Notes: a model not told the origin generated them from the sequence alone. 64,000 nt of DNA from Parachryseolinea silvisoli (GCF_021190955.1 NZ_JAIOAO010000002.1:1178001-1242000); one strand, 5' to 3'; positions 35,483 through 45,706 are shown, numbered from the stretch's first letter. Program-made: numbers and translations.

Positions 35483-37414
35483 CTATAAAACCGATTCTGG
35501 CGCCGGTATGCCGGGACGACAGGGAGCAAGTGGCAGGCTGATGCTCACCTCGGTGCCTTCGCCGGGTGTGCTCGAAAGGTCAAGGGTGCCGCTGTTGCGG
35601 CTGATAAATTCCTGGCACAGCAAAAAGCCCAATCCTGTGCCTTTTTCTTGTTGTGTGCCTGACTTGGTAAAATATTCGTGACTGTTTAACAAACGCGCTT
35701 TTTCATCGGCAGTAAGGCCGATGCCGTAGTCGCGCACGCGCACCGTGCACATGGTGCCCTGGCCGACGGCCGAGATCACCACCATCCCACCCGATTTGGA
35801 GAACTTAATCGCGTTGTGCAACAGGTTGCGGAGAATAAGCTGCAGTTGGTTGGTGTCGGCGAGAATATCCAATCCTTCTCCGATTTGTTTTTCCAGTGTC
35901 ACTTGCTTGCGTTCGGCAAATTCCGCCAGCAGCGCGCAGGCTTCGTCTACTGCCTGTTGTACGGCAAGGGTCTTCTTTTCGGTGCGAATGCCGTCCATTT
36001 GGCTCAGCGACCAGCTGAGCAAGTTCTCTAGGGTGCGCTGGGTGCTGTTAAGGTTTGTTTTTAGTTTGTCAGACACCGCGATAAATTCCTGTGGCGTCAT
36101 GATGTTCGCCGTCAGCAGGTGCAGCAGCGATTGCAGGTTGGCAACGGGGCCGCGCAGGTCGTGGCTGATGACGGAAAAGAGCTTCGACTTTAATTGATTA
36201 AGCTGTTGCAGAAACTCCGCCTGTGACTCGACCTCCTCTTTTTGTTGTTCAATAGCCAGATTGCGCTCCGCCAGCGCCTGGTTAGCACGTTGTTGTGAAA
36301 TGCGCAGGCGCACCAGCAACAGTATAACCACTACCAGCAGAACAACACCAACCGCCAGCACAATCATCAGCATGCGCTGAATTTCCACCCGGTGCTTCTG
36401 GGCCATATTCTTGTGGGCCAGCGTTTCGATTGTACGATCTTTTGTCTCCAGTGCATAGAGCGATTGTATTTCCTGGATTTGCCGGTTCTTCTCGGCATTA
36501 TACAAACTATCTTTTAAGATACTTACCCGCTTGAGTTGCTGTGCAGCGGGAATGCCCCGGCCCATTTGCATATAAACTTCTGCCAGCAACGTGTGCGCAC
36601 GTACTTGTAGCGTCAGGTTGTGAATACGGTCGTTTAAGGCCATTGACTGTCCCAGGTAATGAATCGCACGGTCGTATTGCTTGCGGCGATACGCAATGTC
36701 AGCTGCGTAGAAATAAGAAAAGCCCAGGGCGCGGGTATTTCCCACCAGGCTGTCAAGTGTCATCGACTTGCGGTTATACAAATCACTTTTTTCATAATCG
36801 CCCATGTCCAAATATGCCCGCGCTTTGCGGCCATAGAGGATGCTTACGCGCAAGGAGTCATTTATCCCCCGATAATAAGCAATTCCTTTGTCGGCATAGG
36901 CTAAGGCCGAATCGTAATGTTTCGTTTCTGCCAGCAGCGTAGACTTCTCGCGATAGGTGTCGGCCAGCAATTGGTCATCGTGGTGCTTCTCCGCCAGGCG
37001 CTGTACTTTGTTGAGAAATTCTTCCGCCTGTACATAGTCATCCCGGTCGATGAACGTACGCGCAAGCCCCAACATGACCCGGCCACGCAGGTTTGTATAG
37101 GCATGCGAATCTTGATCCAGCAAACGCAGCGCTTTGTAGCCATACTCCGTGCTAAGCCGGTAATTGGTTTTGGTCCAATTCGCTTTGCTTAACACATAAT
37201 AACTATATGCCTCGAGGTAAAGATTCTTTTTCGGTTGGACTTGACTGAGCACTGCGTGGGCCAGTGCAATCGATGAATCAGGTTGAGACAGAATAAGACC
37301 GTACGCCTGGGAAGCTACGCTGGCGAGATGAACGCTGTCAGCCGTTTGCAGCACCGGGGCAGTAGTAGAAAGCCCTGCTGCGGCATACCATAAAAGCGCT
37401 ATAATTCCCTTCAT
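35483..37414 (-). CDS. TPR-containing sensor histidine kinase
   Basis: A 643-residue kinase. N-terminal signal sequence, a periplasmic TPR-like helical repeat region (about 60-345; regular A-Y-G motifs such as YGYKALRLL and ALAYADKGIAYY), one TM helix (348-370), coiled coil, then a dimerisation/phosphoacceptor domain with His418 in SHDLRGP, and an HATPase domain (Asn534, DYGIG at 562-566, GTGLG at 592-596). The layout is the Bacteroidota TPR-histidine-kinase type, sensing through the periplasmic TPR. No response regulator is adjacent, so the partner is elsewhere. Confidence 0.92.
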   Translation of the reverse strand: MKGIIALLWYAAAGLSTTAPVLQTADSVHLASVASQAYGLILSQPDSSIALAHAVLSQVQPKKNLYLEAYSYYVLSKANWTKTNYRLSTEYGYKALRLLDQDSHAYTNLRGRVMLGLARTFIDRDDYVQAEEFLNKVQRLAEKHHDDQLLADTYREKSTLLAETKHYDSALAYADKGIAYYRGINDSLRVSILYGRKARAYLDMGDYEKSDLYNRKSMTLDSLVGNTRALGFSYFYAADIAYRRKQYDRAIHYLGQSMALNDRIHNLTLQVRAHTLLAEVYMQMGRGIPAAQQLKRVSILKDSLYNAEKNRQIQEIQSLYALETKDRTIETLAHKNMAQKHRVEIQRMLMIVLAVGVVLLVVVILLLVRLRISQQRANQALAERNLAIEQQKEEVESQAEFLQQLNQLKSKLFSVISHDLRGPVANLQSLLHLLTANIMTPQEFIAVSDKLKTNLNSTQRTLENLLSWSLSQMDGIRTEKKTLAVQQAVDEACALLAEFAERKQVTLEKQIGEGLDILADTNQLQLILRNLLHNAIKFSKSGGMVVISAVGQGTMCTVRVRDYGIGLTADEKARLLNSHEYFTKSGTQQEKGTGLGFLLCQEFISRNSGTLDLSSTPGEGTEVSISLPLAPCRPGIPAPESVL

Positions 37415-37568
37415 TCGTCATAAAACGTTGAAAGTAAAATCTTTCCGGCATGACATAAAAATCAAATCACCGTAAAAAGGCATGTAAGATTCGCCGTTCA
37501 TAAAATACATTTTTTTAAAACATTATGCTGCCGCTGTAAAGTATAACGTGGCCCGGATATTGTTTCGT

Positions 37569-37576
37569 TACCTTTG
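37569..37576 (+). promoter_or_regulatory. Candidate -7 box of the TonB receptor gene
   Basis: TACCTTTG (37569-37576) matches TAnnTTTG and lies 20 bases upstream of the ATG. No TTTG lies at the -33 distance, so this is only half of a promoter. Confidence 0.3.
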
Positions 37577-37595
37577 TACGTTACAGCGTAACAAT

Positions 37596-39875
37596 ATGCT
37601 GCGGAGCCTAAGCCTGATAATACTCGTGTTGATGGATTTTGTTGCGGTGGCGCAACAAATAACCGTCAAAGGTACCGTGCGCGATGCCAGTGGTGAACGT
37701 TTACCTTCTGCCTACGTGCTTTTTACCCCCGATTCTATTCACACCACGACCGACAACCAGGGTCATTTTTCGGTGCGCCTACCTACGGGCTCCAAGGTAT
37801 GCCAGGTCACCTACATTGGGTACGAACGCTATCAAAAGTCGTTCACGCTGCGGGGCGACACAACCCTTACCGTTGCGCTACGATCCGCTCCAGGCCAGTT
37901 GCAGGAAGTGGTCATCACCGGTACACGCAATGTCCAGCAAGACGTCTTTAACTCCAACCGCACCAGCACGTACCTTCTGACGAAAGAAGACATCAACGCG
38001 TTGCCTGTATTGGGCGGCGAAGCGGATGTTATTAAAGTATTGCAACTGTTGCCCGGTACGTTGCGCGGCGCCGACGGAAGCTCTGATCTCTTCGTGCGCG
38101 GCGGCGCGGCAGACCAAAACCTCGTGCTGCTCGACGACGTGCCCATCTACAACACCAGTCACCTCTTCGGATTTCTATCGGTGTTTAATCCCGACATCCT
38201 CGACCACGTAGAGGCTATCAATGGTGGCTTCCCAGCCGAGTTCGGCGGTCGCTTATCGTCTATCCTCAACATCAAAACCACCACCGACGTTCCCGAACGC
38301 ACACATGTTTCCGGCGACATCGGTGTCCTCGCGTCGCGTCTCTTCATCGAGCAGCCGCTCGTCAAAGACAAAGCAAGTATTTGGATTGCCGGTCGCCGCA
38401 CGTATATCGACCAGGTGGTAAAGGCGCTCGGCGAAGAGCTGCCCTATTTCTTTTACGACCTCAACGGCAAAATAGTGCTGAAGCCCACACCGCGGGACCA
38501 TATAGAAATGAGCTATTACGGTGGCGAAGACGTACTCGACTTCTACCGTGACCGCGACAACGACGGCAGCGGATTCACGACTACTTACGAAGCCGGCAAT
38601 AACAGCCAGTCAGCCCGTTGGACACATGCCTTCGACCACGGGTGGAAAAGCGAGCTCTCCGCCATTCGTTCGGAATACCGGTATAACATTCGCAATGCCT
38701 TTGAAGACAACGAGCTGGTGGCGTTCTCTGACATCGAAGACTACGGTGCCCGCTGGTCGATACACAAAGACTCTTTGCGCGGTAGTGCCTCATTTAAGAC
38801 CGGCGCTGAATGGACACGGCACGCAGTAAGTCCCAACATTATTAATACTCAGGGCACGTTTTCTCAGATCTTTGAAAGCAGCATTGCCCAGGGCCGTATT
38901 GCCAATGAGTTTGCCGTACATGCGCAATACGAATGGTCACCTCTGACACACCTGCGTATCAATGCCGGTATGCGCGGATCCATGGCCGCCGTCACCAATC
39001 GCAACTACGTCAATCCCGAGCCCCGGCTGTCGGCGCGCTACTCGCTGACAAACAACCAGGCGCTCAAGCTCAGCTATTCGCGCATGGTACAGTACATACA
39101 TCGCATATCAAGCTCCGCGGTATCGTCGCCCACCGACATCTGGTACCCGGTAACCGATGCCATTGTGCCGCAGACATCAAACCAACTGGCCCTGGCGTGG
39201 CAGAATACCTTTCGTGAAGACAACATATTCCTAAGCGTGGAGGCCTACTATAAATCCATGAACCACCTTATTGGCTACGAGGAAGGCACCAACCTGTTCA
39301 TGAACAACGACTTTGAGTCAAGGCTTATCCAGGGCCGTGGCCGCGCCTGGGGACTGGAACTATTGCTGCGCAAAGAAGCGGGCCGTTTCAAAGGGTGGAT
39401 CAGTTATACCCTGTCATGGTCACGACGCCAGTTTGATGAGGTGAATGACGGAGCCTGGTTCTACTCGCGCTACGACCGTCGCCACAACGGAGCAATTGTG
39501 GGACAGTATGCCCTGGGCAAACGCTGGGCCGCATCGGTGGTATGGGAGTTTATATCGGGCTCGCGCTTTACGCCGGTTATTGGGCAGTATGCCGTCGCCG
39601 CCCCCACGCTAACCGGTGTCGACCTCATTCCCATATTCTCTGGCATCAACGAGGTAAAGCTGGCCAACGCACACCGCCTCGACATCGGCATCAAGTTCAA
39701 AAGCCGTCCGCACCGCCGTTACCAGTGGGAGTGGTTTGCCGGCGTATACAACACGTACAACCGCGCCAACCCGGTGGCGATTACCATTGAGCAGGACGAC
39801 GACGGCACACTGCGTTACGAACAGCCGGGCCTGTTCGGTGCCATTCCCTTTATCAGCTACGGTTTTAAATTTTAA
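37596..39875 (+). CDS. TonB-dependent receptor
   Basis: A 759-residue outer-membrane receptor. Signal peptide (1-20, ending AVAQ), a carboxypeptidase-regulatory-like domain (about 21-105; ITVKGTVRDASGERLPSAYV), a plug domain (about 108-225; GGAADQNLVLLDDVPIYNTSHLFGF) and a 22-stranded barrel whose end is GAIPFISYGFKF. The ligand is unknown. The next gene is a DUF4249 lipoprotein, the usual accessory of this receptor subtype, starting 12 bases later. Start 37596 gives a clean signal peptide; 37548 would add 16 residues. Confidence 0.95.
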   Translation: MLRSLSLIILVLMDFVAVAQQITVKGTVRDASGERLPSAYVLFTPDSIHTTTDNQGHFSVRLPTGSKVCQVTYIGYERYQKSFTLRGDTTLTVALRSAPGQLQEVVITGTRNVQQDVFNSNRTSTYLLTKEDINALPVLGGEADVIKVLQLLPGTLRGADGSSDLFVRGGAADQNLVLLDDVPIYNTSHLFGFLSVFNPDILDHVEAINGGFPAEFGGRLSSILNIKTTTDVPERTHVSGDIGVLASRLFIEQPLVKDKASIWIAGRRTYIDQVVKALGEELPYFFYDLNGKIVLKPTPRDHIEMSYYGGEDVLDFYRDRDNDGSGFTTTYEAGNNSQSARWTHAFDHGWKSELSAIRSEYRYNIRNAFEDNELVAFSDIEDYGARWSIHKDSLRGSASFKTGAEWTRHAVSPNIINTQGTFSQIFESSIAQGRIANEFAVHAQYEWSPLTHLRINAGMRGSMAAVTNRNYVNPEPRLSARYSLTNNQALKLSYSRMVQYIHRISSSAVSSPTDIWYPVTDAIVPQTSNQLALAWQNTFREDNIFLSVEAYYKSMNHLIGYEEGTNLFMNNDFESRLIQGRGRAWGLELLLRKEAGRFKGWISYTLSWSRRQFDEVNDGAWFYSRYDRRHNGAIVGQYALGKRWAASVVWEFISGSRFTPVIGQYAVAAPTLTGVDLIPIFSGINEVKLANAHRLDIGIKFKSRPHRRYQWEWFAGVYNTYNRANPVAITIEQDDDGTLRYEQPGLFGAIPFISYGFKF

Positions 39876-39887
39876 GGATACCCTAAC

Positions 39888-40775
39888 ATGAAGCAACACT
39901 ACCTCACACGGCAACAAGGTCTGATCGGCGCAAAGCTTCTCACGCTGGGACTACTGGTGGGCAGCTGCTTGCCGGAGCCGCTGCCAGTGGACGGCATCCC
40001 GGTGCTCAATCCGCAGATTGTAGTGTCGACACAAATCGTTCCCGATCAATTGCCGAATGAATCATTTATCGTGTTGCTCACCAAGACCTTTGGCGCGCTC
40101 GATGCGAGCGATGACACCGATCCTTATGAGCTTATTGAACAGATTGCTGTAGACGATGCCGTCGTCACCATCACCGGTCCCGACAGTACGTACAATCTGC
40201 TTAATATCGGAAGTGGTATATATGGAGGAGTGTTTATACCATTTTTGCCAAATGCTTCGTACCGGTTGGATGTTGTCAGTGAGTCCCTCGGATCCGTAAC
40301 GGCCACGACCACTGTGCAGCCGCCCATCACCTTCGATGAGCTTATCACCGAGTTGTACTTTAACGGTTATGACGACACTTTGCTGCAAGTCACACAACAG
40401 TTTACCGACCCTGTGGGCAAGGATTATTATATGGTCAATGTACAAGACATCAGACGCCAGGATGTCTTTGAGAACCTTCTCAATCCACGGGACTTCACGC
40501 GACTGATTGACGATGTGAATTTTGATGGGGAAAAACACCGCGAATCGTTCCGCGTCGTGTATCGCGATTACTACGCCGGTGACACAACGGCTATTTACCT
40601 TGCACGTATCAGCGAAGAATATTATAACTTTATGAAACTGCGGCTCGACAATCGTTATAGTTTTGTTGAATACCTCAGCGAACCGGTAAACTATCCTACC
40701 AACGTAGTCGGTGGAAAAGGTTTTTTTAACTTATACGTGCCCGACGTGCGGATCAAATATGTGGGGGTGGATTGA
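39888..40775 (+). CDS. DUF4249 lipoprotein, TonB-receptor partner
   Basis: A 295-residue lipoprotein (lipobox LVGSC, Cys27). DUF4249 proteins consistently sit next to TonB-dependent receptors in Bacteroidota and are thought to be surface ligand-capture partners, similar in place to SusD though unrelated in sequence. The body has strand motifs (VVSTQIVPDQLPNESFIVLLTKT, VTITGPDSTYNLLNIGSGIYGG) typical of the family. Likely cotranscribed with the receptor. Confidence 0.9.
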   Translation: MKQHYLTRQQGLIGAKLLTLGLLVGSCLPEPLPVDGIPVLNPQIVVSTQIVPDQLPNESFIVLLTKTFGALDASDDTDPYELIEQIAVDDAVVTITGPDSTYNLLNIGSGIYGGVFIPFLPNASYRLDVVSESLGSVTATTTVQPPITFDELITELYFNGYDDTLLQVTQQFTDPVGKDYYMVNVQDIRRQDVFENLLNPRDFTRLIDDVNFDGEKHRESFRVVYRDYYAGDTTAIYLARISEEYYNFMKLRLDNRYSFVEYLSEPVNYPTNVVGGKGFFNLYVPDVRIKYVGVD

Positions 40776-40844
40776 CAGCGGTGCAACCACGCGGCACGTT
40801 CTTTTAGTAGGTGATTCGGGAATTATTAAACCGCACGAACGGCC

Positions 40845-41279
40845 ATGGAAAATAAAAGCAAGCGTGACGAGATCATCGAAGTTGTCAATAAACTGTTCAT
40901 CTATACCGACACCCGGCAGTGGAGTCGCTTACAAGAGGACGTGTTTACTCCCATCGTACAATTTGATCGGGGACAGGAAGGAATTGTAGGCCTGTCCGGG
41001 ACGGACATCGCCAGGTTGTGGGACGAAGGTTTTCGCGATCTGGGAGCCATTCACCACCAAGCCGGGAACTACCTGGTGAATTTCGGCCACGAGTCCATTG
41101 AAGCAGACGTCTTTTGTTATGCCGTGGCCTATCACTTTACCAAAAAAGATCCCGTAGAAAAACTGCGCGAATTTATTGGACAGTACAATCTGCATGTTGT
41201 CCTGACAGACCTGGGGTGGCGTATCGATAGCTTTAAATATACGCCTACCTACCGTAGCCCCGACGCCGCGACCGTGTAG
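40845..41279 (+). CDS. SnoaL-like (NTF2 fold) protein
   Basis: A 144-residue cytoplasmic protein with the NTF2 fold: the helical start KRDEIIEVVNKLFIYTDTRQWSRLQEDVFTPIVQFDRG and the strand AYHFTKKDPVEKLREFIGQYNLHVVLTDLGWRI. No signal peptide. The cone-shaped pocket could host a small substrate. It follows the TonB receptor unit by 69 bases and ends 11 bases before a convergent gene. Confidence 0.78.
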   Translation: MENKSKRDEIIEVVNKLFIYTDTRQWSRLQEDVFTPIVQFDRGQEGIVGLSGTDIARLWDEGFRDLGAIHHQAGNYLVNFGHESIEADVFCYAVAYHFTKKDPVEKLREFIGQYNLHVVLTDLGWRIDSFKYTPTYRSPDAATV

Positions 41280-41290
41280 CCTGAGAAGGA

Positions 41291-41974
41291 TTATTTCTGG
41301 ATTGGGGTTGGGGCGTTGCTCTCAAAGAAATTGTTGAGCAACGAGATCAGCTCCGGGGCGGTGAGGTAATACATCACCTTCACATTGCGCGTATTAAAAT
41401 CGGCCAGTAAATCATAGTACGCGGTTTCGGTCAGGGCATACTTTTGCATCAACCCGCTTTTGGTTTCCGGAGTATTAATGACCACATCGACATATGTCTG
41501 CGCCCGGGCGTTGTCTTCCTTGAGCCAGACCAGCTTGCGCTTTTGTTTCTTCGTCCGCGATAAATAAAATGGTACTCGACGGCGGTCGATCTTTTCGTTC
41601 TCCTCGTCAAACAGGCCCTCATACGGATCCATCCGTCGCGATTGCACCGTAACAGTACTAAGCAGAATGCTCTTGTCACGCATGCGGATAACGCTCGGCT
41701 CCCAATCCCACAACGGTTGCTCGATGGTTTGGTAGCCTACCACCGACAATATCAGCGTATCCCGTCGCGTAGCGGTAATCGCAAAGTTTCCCTGCATGTC
41801 CGTAGAGGTGCCGCGCATAGAATTCTTCACACGCACATTCACAAACGGCAACGCCGCAAACGTAGTAGAATCCACCACCACGCCTTTAAACGTTTCCTGC
41901 TGTGCAAACAATGCTGTGACCGAGCACAAAAGAAAGGAGAGGAGGAAGGAGAGTCTGCGCAGCATCAACAGCAT
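41291..41974 (-). CDS. Secreted protein with carboxypeptidase-regulatory-like domain
   Basis: A 227-residue secreted protein (signal peptide about 1-24, ending LFAQ). A beta-sandwich domain like those of TonB receptors covers about 27-115 (FKGVVVDSTTFAALPFVNVRVKNSMRGTSTDMQGNF), followed by a charged helical C-terminal part (about 120-227). Its start codon follows the stop of the cupin gene directly (TAA ATG), so it is the last gene of the maeB-DUF985 unit. Function unknown. Confidence 0.8.
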   Translation of the reverse strand: MLLMLRRLSFLLSFLLCSVTALFAQQETFKGVVVDSTTFAALPFVNVRVKNSMRGTSTDMQGNFAITATRRDTLILSVVGYQTIEQPLWDWEPSVIRMRDKSILLSTVTVQSRRMDPYEGLFDEENEKIDRRRVPFYLSRTKKQKRKLVWLKEDNARAQTYVDVVINTPETKSGLMQKYALTETAYYDLLADFNTRNVKVMYYLTAPELISLLNNFFESNAPTPIQK

Positions 41975-42478
41975 TTACGGGTTTGTCAGCGACAGTATGA
42001 TGTCGGCATGGCCCGAAAAAGTTTTAAGCAGCGTCGCGCGATCGGCCATTTCAAAGTCTGCAAAGTCAAATCCCGGGGCTACCGTGCAACCCGCCAGCGT
42101 ATAGCGGCCAGGTGTTTCCAGGCGCGCGCCAAACCAGGTGTTGGCAGGTACGACCACTTGCAACGAGTCGCCATGCTCGATATCAGCGCCTAACCGGTGC
42201 ACCGTCAGCCCGGTTTCTTCGTGCAATACATAAATGGAAAGACTGTCGCCGGCGTGGTAATGCCAGAGCTCGTCGGAACGGATGCGGTGAAACACCGAAC
42301 GATCCTGATCCCGCAACAAAAAATAAATGGCAGTAGAGAAGCTCCGCCCGCCGGTAAAGCGTGCCGGCAGGCCGGAGGTCTCGATAGATTCCGCAGCGCG
42401 GTACGTCTCACGGTAAAAGCCTCCTTCCGGGTGAGGCTTCAGGTCTAAACAACGTACCCAATAGGCTGCGTCCTGCAT
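41975..42478 (-). CDS. DUF985 cupin protein
   Basis: A 167-residue cupin of the DUF985 (cupin_5) family: LKPHPEGGFYRETYRA, GGRSFSTAIYFLLRD, HRIRSDELWHYHAGDSLSIYVL, VVPANTWFGARLE and CTVAPGFDFADFEM. The His and Glu residues in these strands could form a metal site. DUF985 proteins have no settled function, with sugar epimerase-like fold relatives. It lies 14 bases downstream of maeB and abuts the next gene, so the three form one operon. Confidence 0.9.
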   Translation of the reverse strand: MQDAAYWVRCLDLKPHPEGGFYRETYRAAESIETSGLPARFTGGRSFSTAIYFLLRDQDRSVFHRIRSDELWHYHAGDSLSIYVLHEETGLTVHRLGADIEHGDSLQVVVPANTWFGARLETPGRYTLAGCTVAPGFDFADFEMADRATLLKTFSGHADIILSLTNP

Positions 42479-42492
42479 GATGTGATATTCGA

Positions 42493-44772
42493 TTAAAGGT
42501 GATCGTTCTGCTCGTGTAATTGCGCATCCACTACAGCGATGGCTGCCATATTGACAATCTCGCGAATGGAGCTGCCCAGCTGCAGCACGTGCACCGGCTT
42601 CTTCATGCCTAACAAAATCGGACCAATCGCGTCCGCACCACCGATCTCCATCAACAGCTTGTACGCAATATTACCCGACGCCAGGTTGGGAAAGATGAGC
42701 GTGTTGGCGGGCTGGTCCGCCAGGGCGCTGAACGGGAATGTTTCCTGTTGTATCCTCGTATCAAACGCCACGTTGCCTTGAATATCACCTTCTACCACCA
42801 GCGACGGATTTTTTTCCCGCGCCAACCGCACCGCCTCGCGTGTTTTGGTTGGCACTTCACCCTTCGACGAACCGAAGTTGGAGTACGATAATACTGCGAT
42901 GCGTGGGTCCATATCGAAGAACTTCACACCGCGCGCGGTGAGCTCAATGATACCGGCCAGCTCTTGCGCATTCGGATTGACATTTACCGTAGTGTCAGCG
43001 AAGAAGAACGTGCCATTTTTGTTCATGATGATATACATACCCGCTACGCGGTCGACGCCGTCGGCGGTGCCGATGATCTGGAGCGAAGGCAGAATGGTTT
43101 TCGGATAGTCTTTGGTCAGACCGCTGACGAGCGCATCGGCGTCGCCGAACTCCACCATCATCGCGCCAAAGTAATTGCGCTCGCGCATCTGGCGCATGCT
43201 GTCCAGGTAGGAGAGACCCTTGCGCTGGCGCTTCTGGTATAAGCGCTCGGCGTAGCGGGCTACTGTAGCGTCGTCTTCGCGCGGGTAGATGATCGGGCAA
43301 TCCGCCAGGTCGAGGTCGTACTCTTTGATCAACGCGAGGATCTCTTCGCGATTACCCAGCAGGATCGGATGCGCGATGCCTTCGTCTTTGAGAATCTGTG
43401 CCGCCTTAAGAATCTTGTGGTGATTTGCTTCGGCAAAGACCACGCGCTTGGGATTCTGTTTGGCGCGCTCGATGATACGCGAAATAAGCTTCTGATCGAT
43501 ACCGATGCGGCGCTGCAGGTCATGGTGATACGCCCCCCAATCGGTGATCGGGTGTTTCGCAATACCCGAGTCCATCGCCGCCTTGGCCACCGCCGGTGAT
43601 ACGGTGGTAATCAGGCGTGGGTCGAGCGGCTTGGGAATGAGGTACTCGCGACCAAACTGAATGCGGTCGGTTCCGTAGGCTTTTGCCACCATGTCGGGTA
43701 CGGGTTCCCTGGTCAGTTCCGCCAAGGCACGCACCGCGGCGAGCTTCATCTCCTCGTTGATCTCCTGCGCGCGTACGTCTAGCGCACCGCGGAAGATATA
43801 GGGGAAACCCAACACGTTGTTTACCTGATTAGGATGATCGGAGCGGCCTGTTGCCAGGATAGCATCTTGCCGCGTGCGGCGTGCCAGGTTATAGTCGATT
43901 TCCGGGTTCGGGTTGGCCAGCGCAAACACGATCGGGTCTTTGGCCATGTTGTTAAGGTCTTGTGGCGTAATGGCGTCGGCGACCGAGAGGCCTATAAATA
44001 CGTCCGCACCGACCATTGCTTCTTGCAGCGTGTTGAAGGGCACGTCGAGTACAAACTGTTGTTTGATGGAATCCAGGCCCGTGCGCCTGGTGTTCAGCAC
44101 GCCCTTGCTGTCGCACATAATGATGTTTTCCTTCCGGGCGCCCAGGGCGATGTATAGCTTGGTACAGCTCACCGCGGCGGCACCCGCACCGTTCACGACG
44201 ATCTTGACGTCGGCCATTTTCTTGCCTACAATCTCGAGCGCGTTTAGCAACGCCGCGGCCGAAATGATCGCGGTGCCGTGCTGGTCGTCGTGCATGACCG
44301 GGATGCTCATTTTCTCCTTCAGCTCCGTTTCGATCTTAAAACACTCAGGGGCTTTGATGTCTTCGAGGTTGACGCCACCAAAGGTGGGCTCCAGCGATTT
44401 CACGATCTTGATAAAGGAGTCTGGATCCTTCTCGTCGATCTCAATGTCGAATACATCGATGCCGGCGAACTTCTTGAACAAAACACCTTTACCCTCCATG
44501 ACGGGCTTGGACGCTTCCGGACCAATGTCGCCCAATCCCAATACGGCCGTACCGTTGGAGATCACGGCAACGAGGTTGCCCTTTGCAGTGTACTTATAGA
44601 CGTCCTCCTTATTGGCGGCAATTTCTTTGCAGGGTTCGGCCACCCCGGGAGAATACGCTAACGCGAGGTCCAGCTGGGTACTCAGTACTTTGGTCGGTAC
44701 TACTTCAATCTTTCCCGGCTGCCCTTGCATATGGTAATTCAGGGCGTCTTCCTTTCTGATTTTAATAGACAT
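42493..44772 (-). CDS. maeB: NADP-dependent malic enzyme with phosphotransacetylase-like domain
   Basis: A 759-residue two-domain protein of the MaeB type. The N-terminal malic enzyme part (about 1-430) holds [50 protein letters not shown] and [14 protein letters not shown] (the NADP fold). The C-terminal part (about 435-759) resembles phosphotransacetylase ([24 protein letters not shown] onward) and is usually regulatory, responding to acetyl-CoA. It decarboxylates malate to pyruvate and yields NADPH. The start at 44772 ([10 protein letters not shown]) is preferred over 44808. Confidence 0.95.
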   Translation of the reverse strand: MSIKIRKEDALNYHMQGQPGKIEVVPTKVLSTQLDLALAYSPGVAEPCKEIAANKEDVYKYTAKGNLVAVISNGTAVLGLGDIGPEASKPVMEGKGVLFKKFAGIDVFDIEIDEKDPDSFIKIVKSLEPTFGGVNLEDIKAPECFKIETELKEKMSIPVMHDDQHGTAIISAAALLNALEIVGKKMADVKIVVNGAGAAAVSCTKLYIALGARKENIIMCDSKGVLNTRRTGLDSIKQQFVLDVPFNTLQEAMVGADVFIGLSVADAITPQDLNNMAKDPIVFALANPNPEIDYNLARRTRQDAILATGRSDHPNQVNNVLGFPYIFRGALDVRAQEINEEMKLAAVRALAELTREPVPDMVAKAYGTDRIQFGREYLIPKPLDPRLITTVSPAVAKAAMDSGIAKHPITDWGAYHHDLQRRIGIDQKLISRIIERAKQNPKRVVFAEANHHKILKAAQILKDEGIAHPILLGNREEILALIKEYDLDLADCPIIYPREDDATVARYAERLYQKRQRKGLSYLDSMRQMRERNYFGAMMVEFGDADALVSGLTKDYPKTILPSLQIIGTADGVDRVAGMYIIMNKNGTFFFADTTVNVNPNAQELAGIIELTARGVKFFDMDPRIAVLSYSNFGSSKGEVPTKTREAVRLAREKNPSLVVEGDIQGNVAFDTRIQQETFPFSALADQPANTLIFPNLASGNIAYKLLMEIGGADAIGPILLGMKKPVHVLQLGSSIREIVNMAAIAVVDAQLHEQNDHL

Positions 44773-44795
44773 GCAGTCGTTGGTTGTTAAAGGGC

Positions 44796-44803
44796 CAAAT
44801 ATA
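44796..44803 (-). promoter_or_regulatory. Candidate -7 box of maeB
   Basis: On the minus strand TATATTTG (44803-44796) matches TAnnTTTG exactly and lies 23 bases before the maeB ATG. No -33 TTTG is seen at the usual distance. Confidence 0.35.
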
Positions 44804-44856
44804 ATCACCTTAAATTTATTGTGATTTGCGAATTGATTTTTGGAATTTTACCCGAG

Positions 44857-45597
44857 ATGGAAAAATCAGACATGATCTACGGCACCCGGGCCGTGATAGA
44901 GGCCATTGTGGCAGGAAAGGAAATCGAAAAAGTGATGATTCAGTCTGGGTTGACCAATGACCTGATAAAAGAGCTCATCGCGACAGCCAAAAATCATCGG
45001 GTACCTTTCACATTCGTGCCGGCCGATAAGCTCAAACGCATGTCTTCCCGTAACCACCAGGGCGTCATCTGCCTGTTGGCCGCCGTAACCTTTGTGCCCC
45101 TGGATAATCTCATCGATAAGGCCTTTAGCGAAGGCCGTGAGCCCTTTTTCCTGCTCATGGACCGCGTCACCGACGTTCGCAACTTTGGTGCCATGGCCCG
45201 TACGGCGGAGTGCGCCGGCCTGGACGGTATCATTATTGGCGAAAAAGGCAGTGCCCCCATTACCAGCGACGCCATGAAAACCTCGGCTGGCGCCCTTAAT
45301 CACCTGCCGGTAGCACGTGAAGCCGACCTGAAAAAAACCGTCAAACTGTTGCGTGACAGCGGTATACGCGTAGTAGCATGTACAGAAAAGGCCAAAGAAG
45401 ACCTCTACGACGTAAACCTGACAGGCCCGATCGCCGTCATTCTGGGCTCAGAAGAAGATGGCATTTCAGATGTATTGATCCGCGAAGCAGACGAACTGGC
45501 CCGCATCCCCATGCAGGGAAAGATAGGCTCCCTCAATGTATCGGTCGCCGCCGGCGTCGCCATCTATGAAGTAGTGCGCCAACGCCGCAAAGGATAA
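44857..45597 (+). CDS. rlmB: 23S rRNA 2'-O-ribose methyltransferase RlmB
   Basis: A 246-residue SPOUT methyltransferase that methylates G2251 of 23S rRNA. N-terminal substrate-binding domain (about 1-80), then the SPOUT domain with motif 1 DRVTDVRNFGAMARTAECAG, motif 2 LGSEEDGIS and motif 3 IPMQGKIGSLNVSVAAGVAIYE. The start at 44857 (MEKSDMIYGTRAV) gives the family N-terminus. It is divergent from maeB; a palindromic repeat array follows its stop. Confidence 0.93.
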   Translation: MEKSDMIYGTRAVIEAIVAGKEIEKVMIQSGLTNDLIKELIATAKNHRVPFTFVPADKLKRMSSRNHQGVICLLAAVTFVPLDNLIDKAFSEGREPFFLLMDRVTDVRNFGAMARTAECAGLDGIIIGEKGSAPITSDAMKTSAGALNHLPVAREADLKKTVKLLRDSGIRVVACTEKAKEDLYDVNLTGPIAVILGSEEDGISDVLIREADELARIPMQGKIGSLNVSVAAGVAIYEVVRQRRKG

Positions 45598-45609
45598 GAT
45601 AATAAGGGC

Positions 45610-45706
45610 GTTCCATAGGGGCTTCTCTATGGCATACTTATAGGCATACCTATACCATAGCTATGGATACCTTATAGTAAGCTTATAGTGAGTTTAGTAT
45701 AACCCA
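45610..45706. repeat. Array of short AT-rich palindromes with an 11-12 base rhythm
   Basis: Between the ends of convergent rlmB and the ornithine aminotransferase gene lie CCATAG/CTATGG (45613-45632), CATACTTATAGG (45633-45644), TATAGG CATA CCTATA (45639-45654), CCATAGCTATGG (45655-45666, perfect palindrome), TACCTTATAG and TAAGCTTATAG, spaced 10-12 bases apart. There is no T-tract and no gene inside. The 11-base spacing repeats that of the array at 54402. Confidence 0.65.

Noticed and set aside
42964-44661. Several plus-strand open frames opposite maeB
   Set aside because: All mirror the maeB coding strand and contain no recognisable domain.
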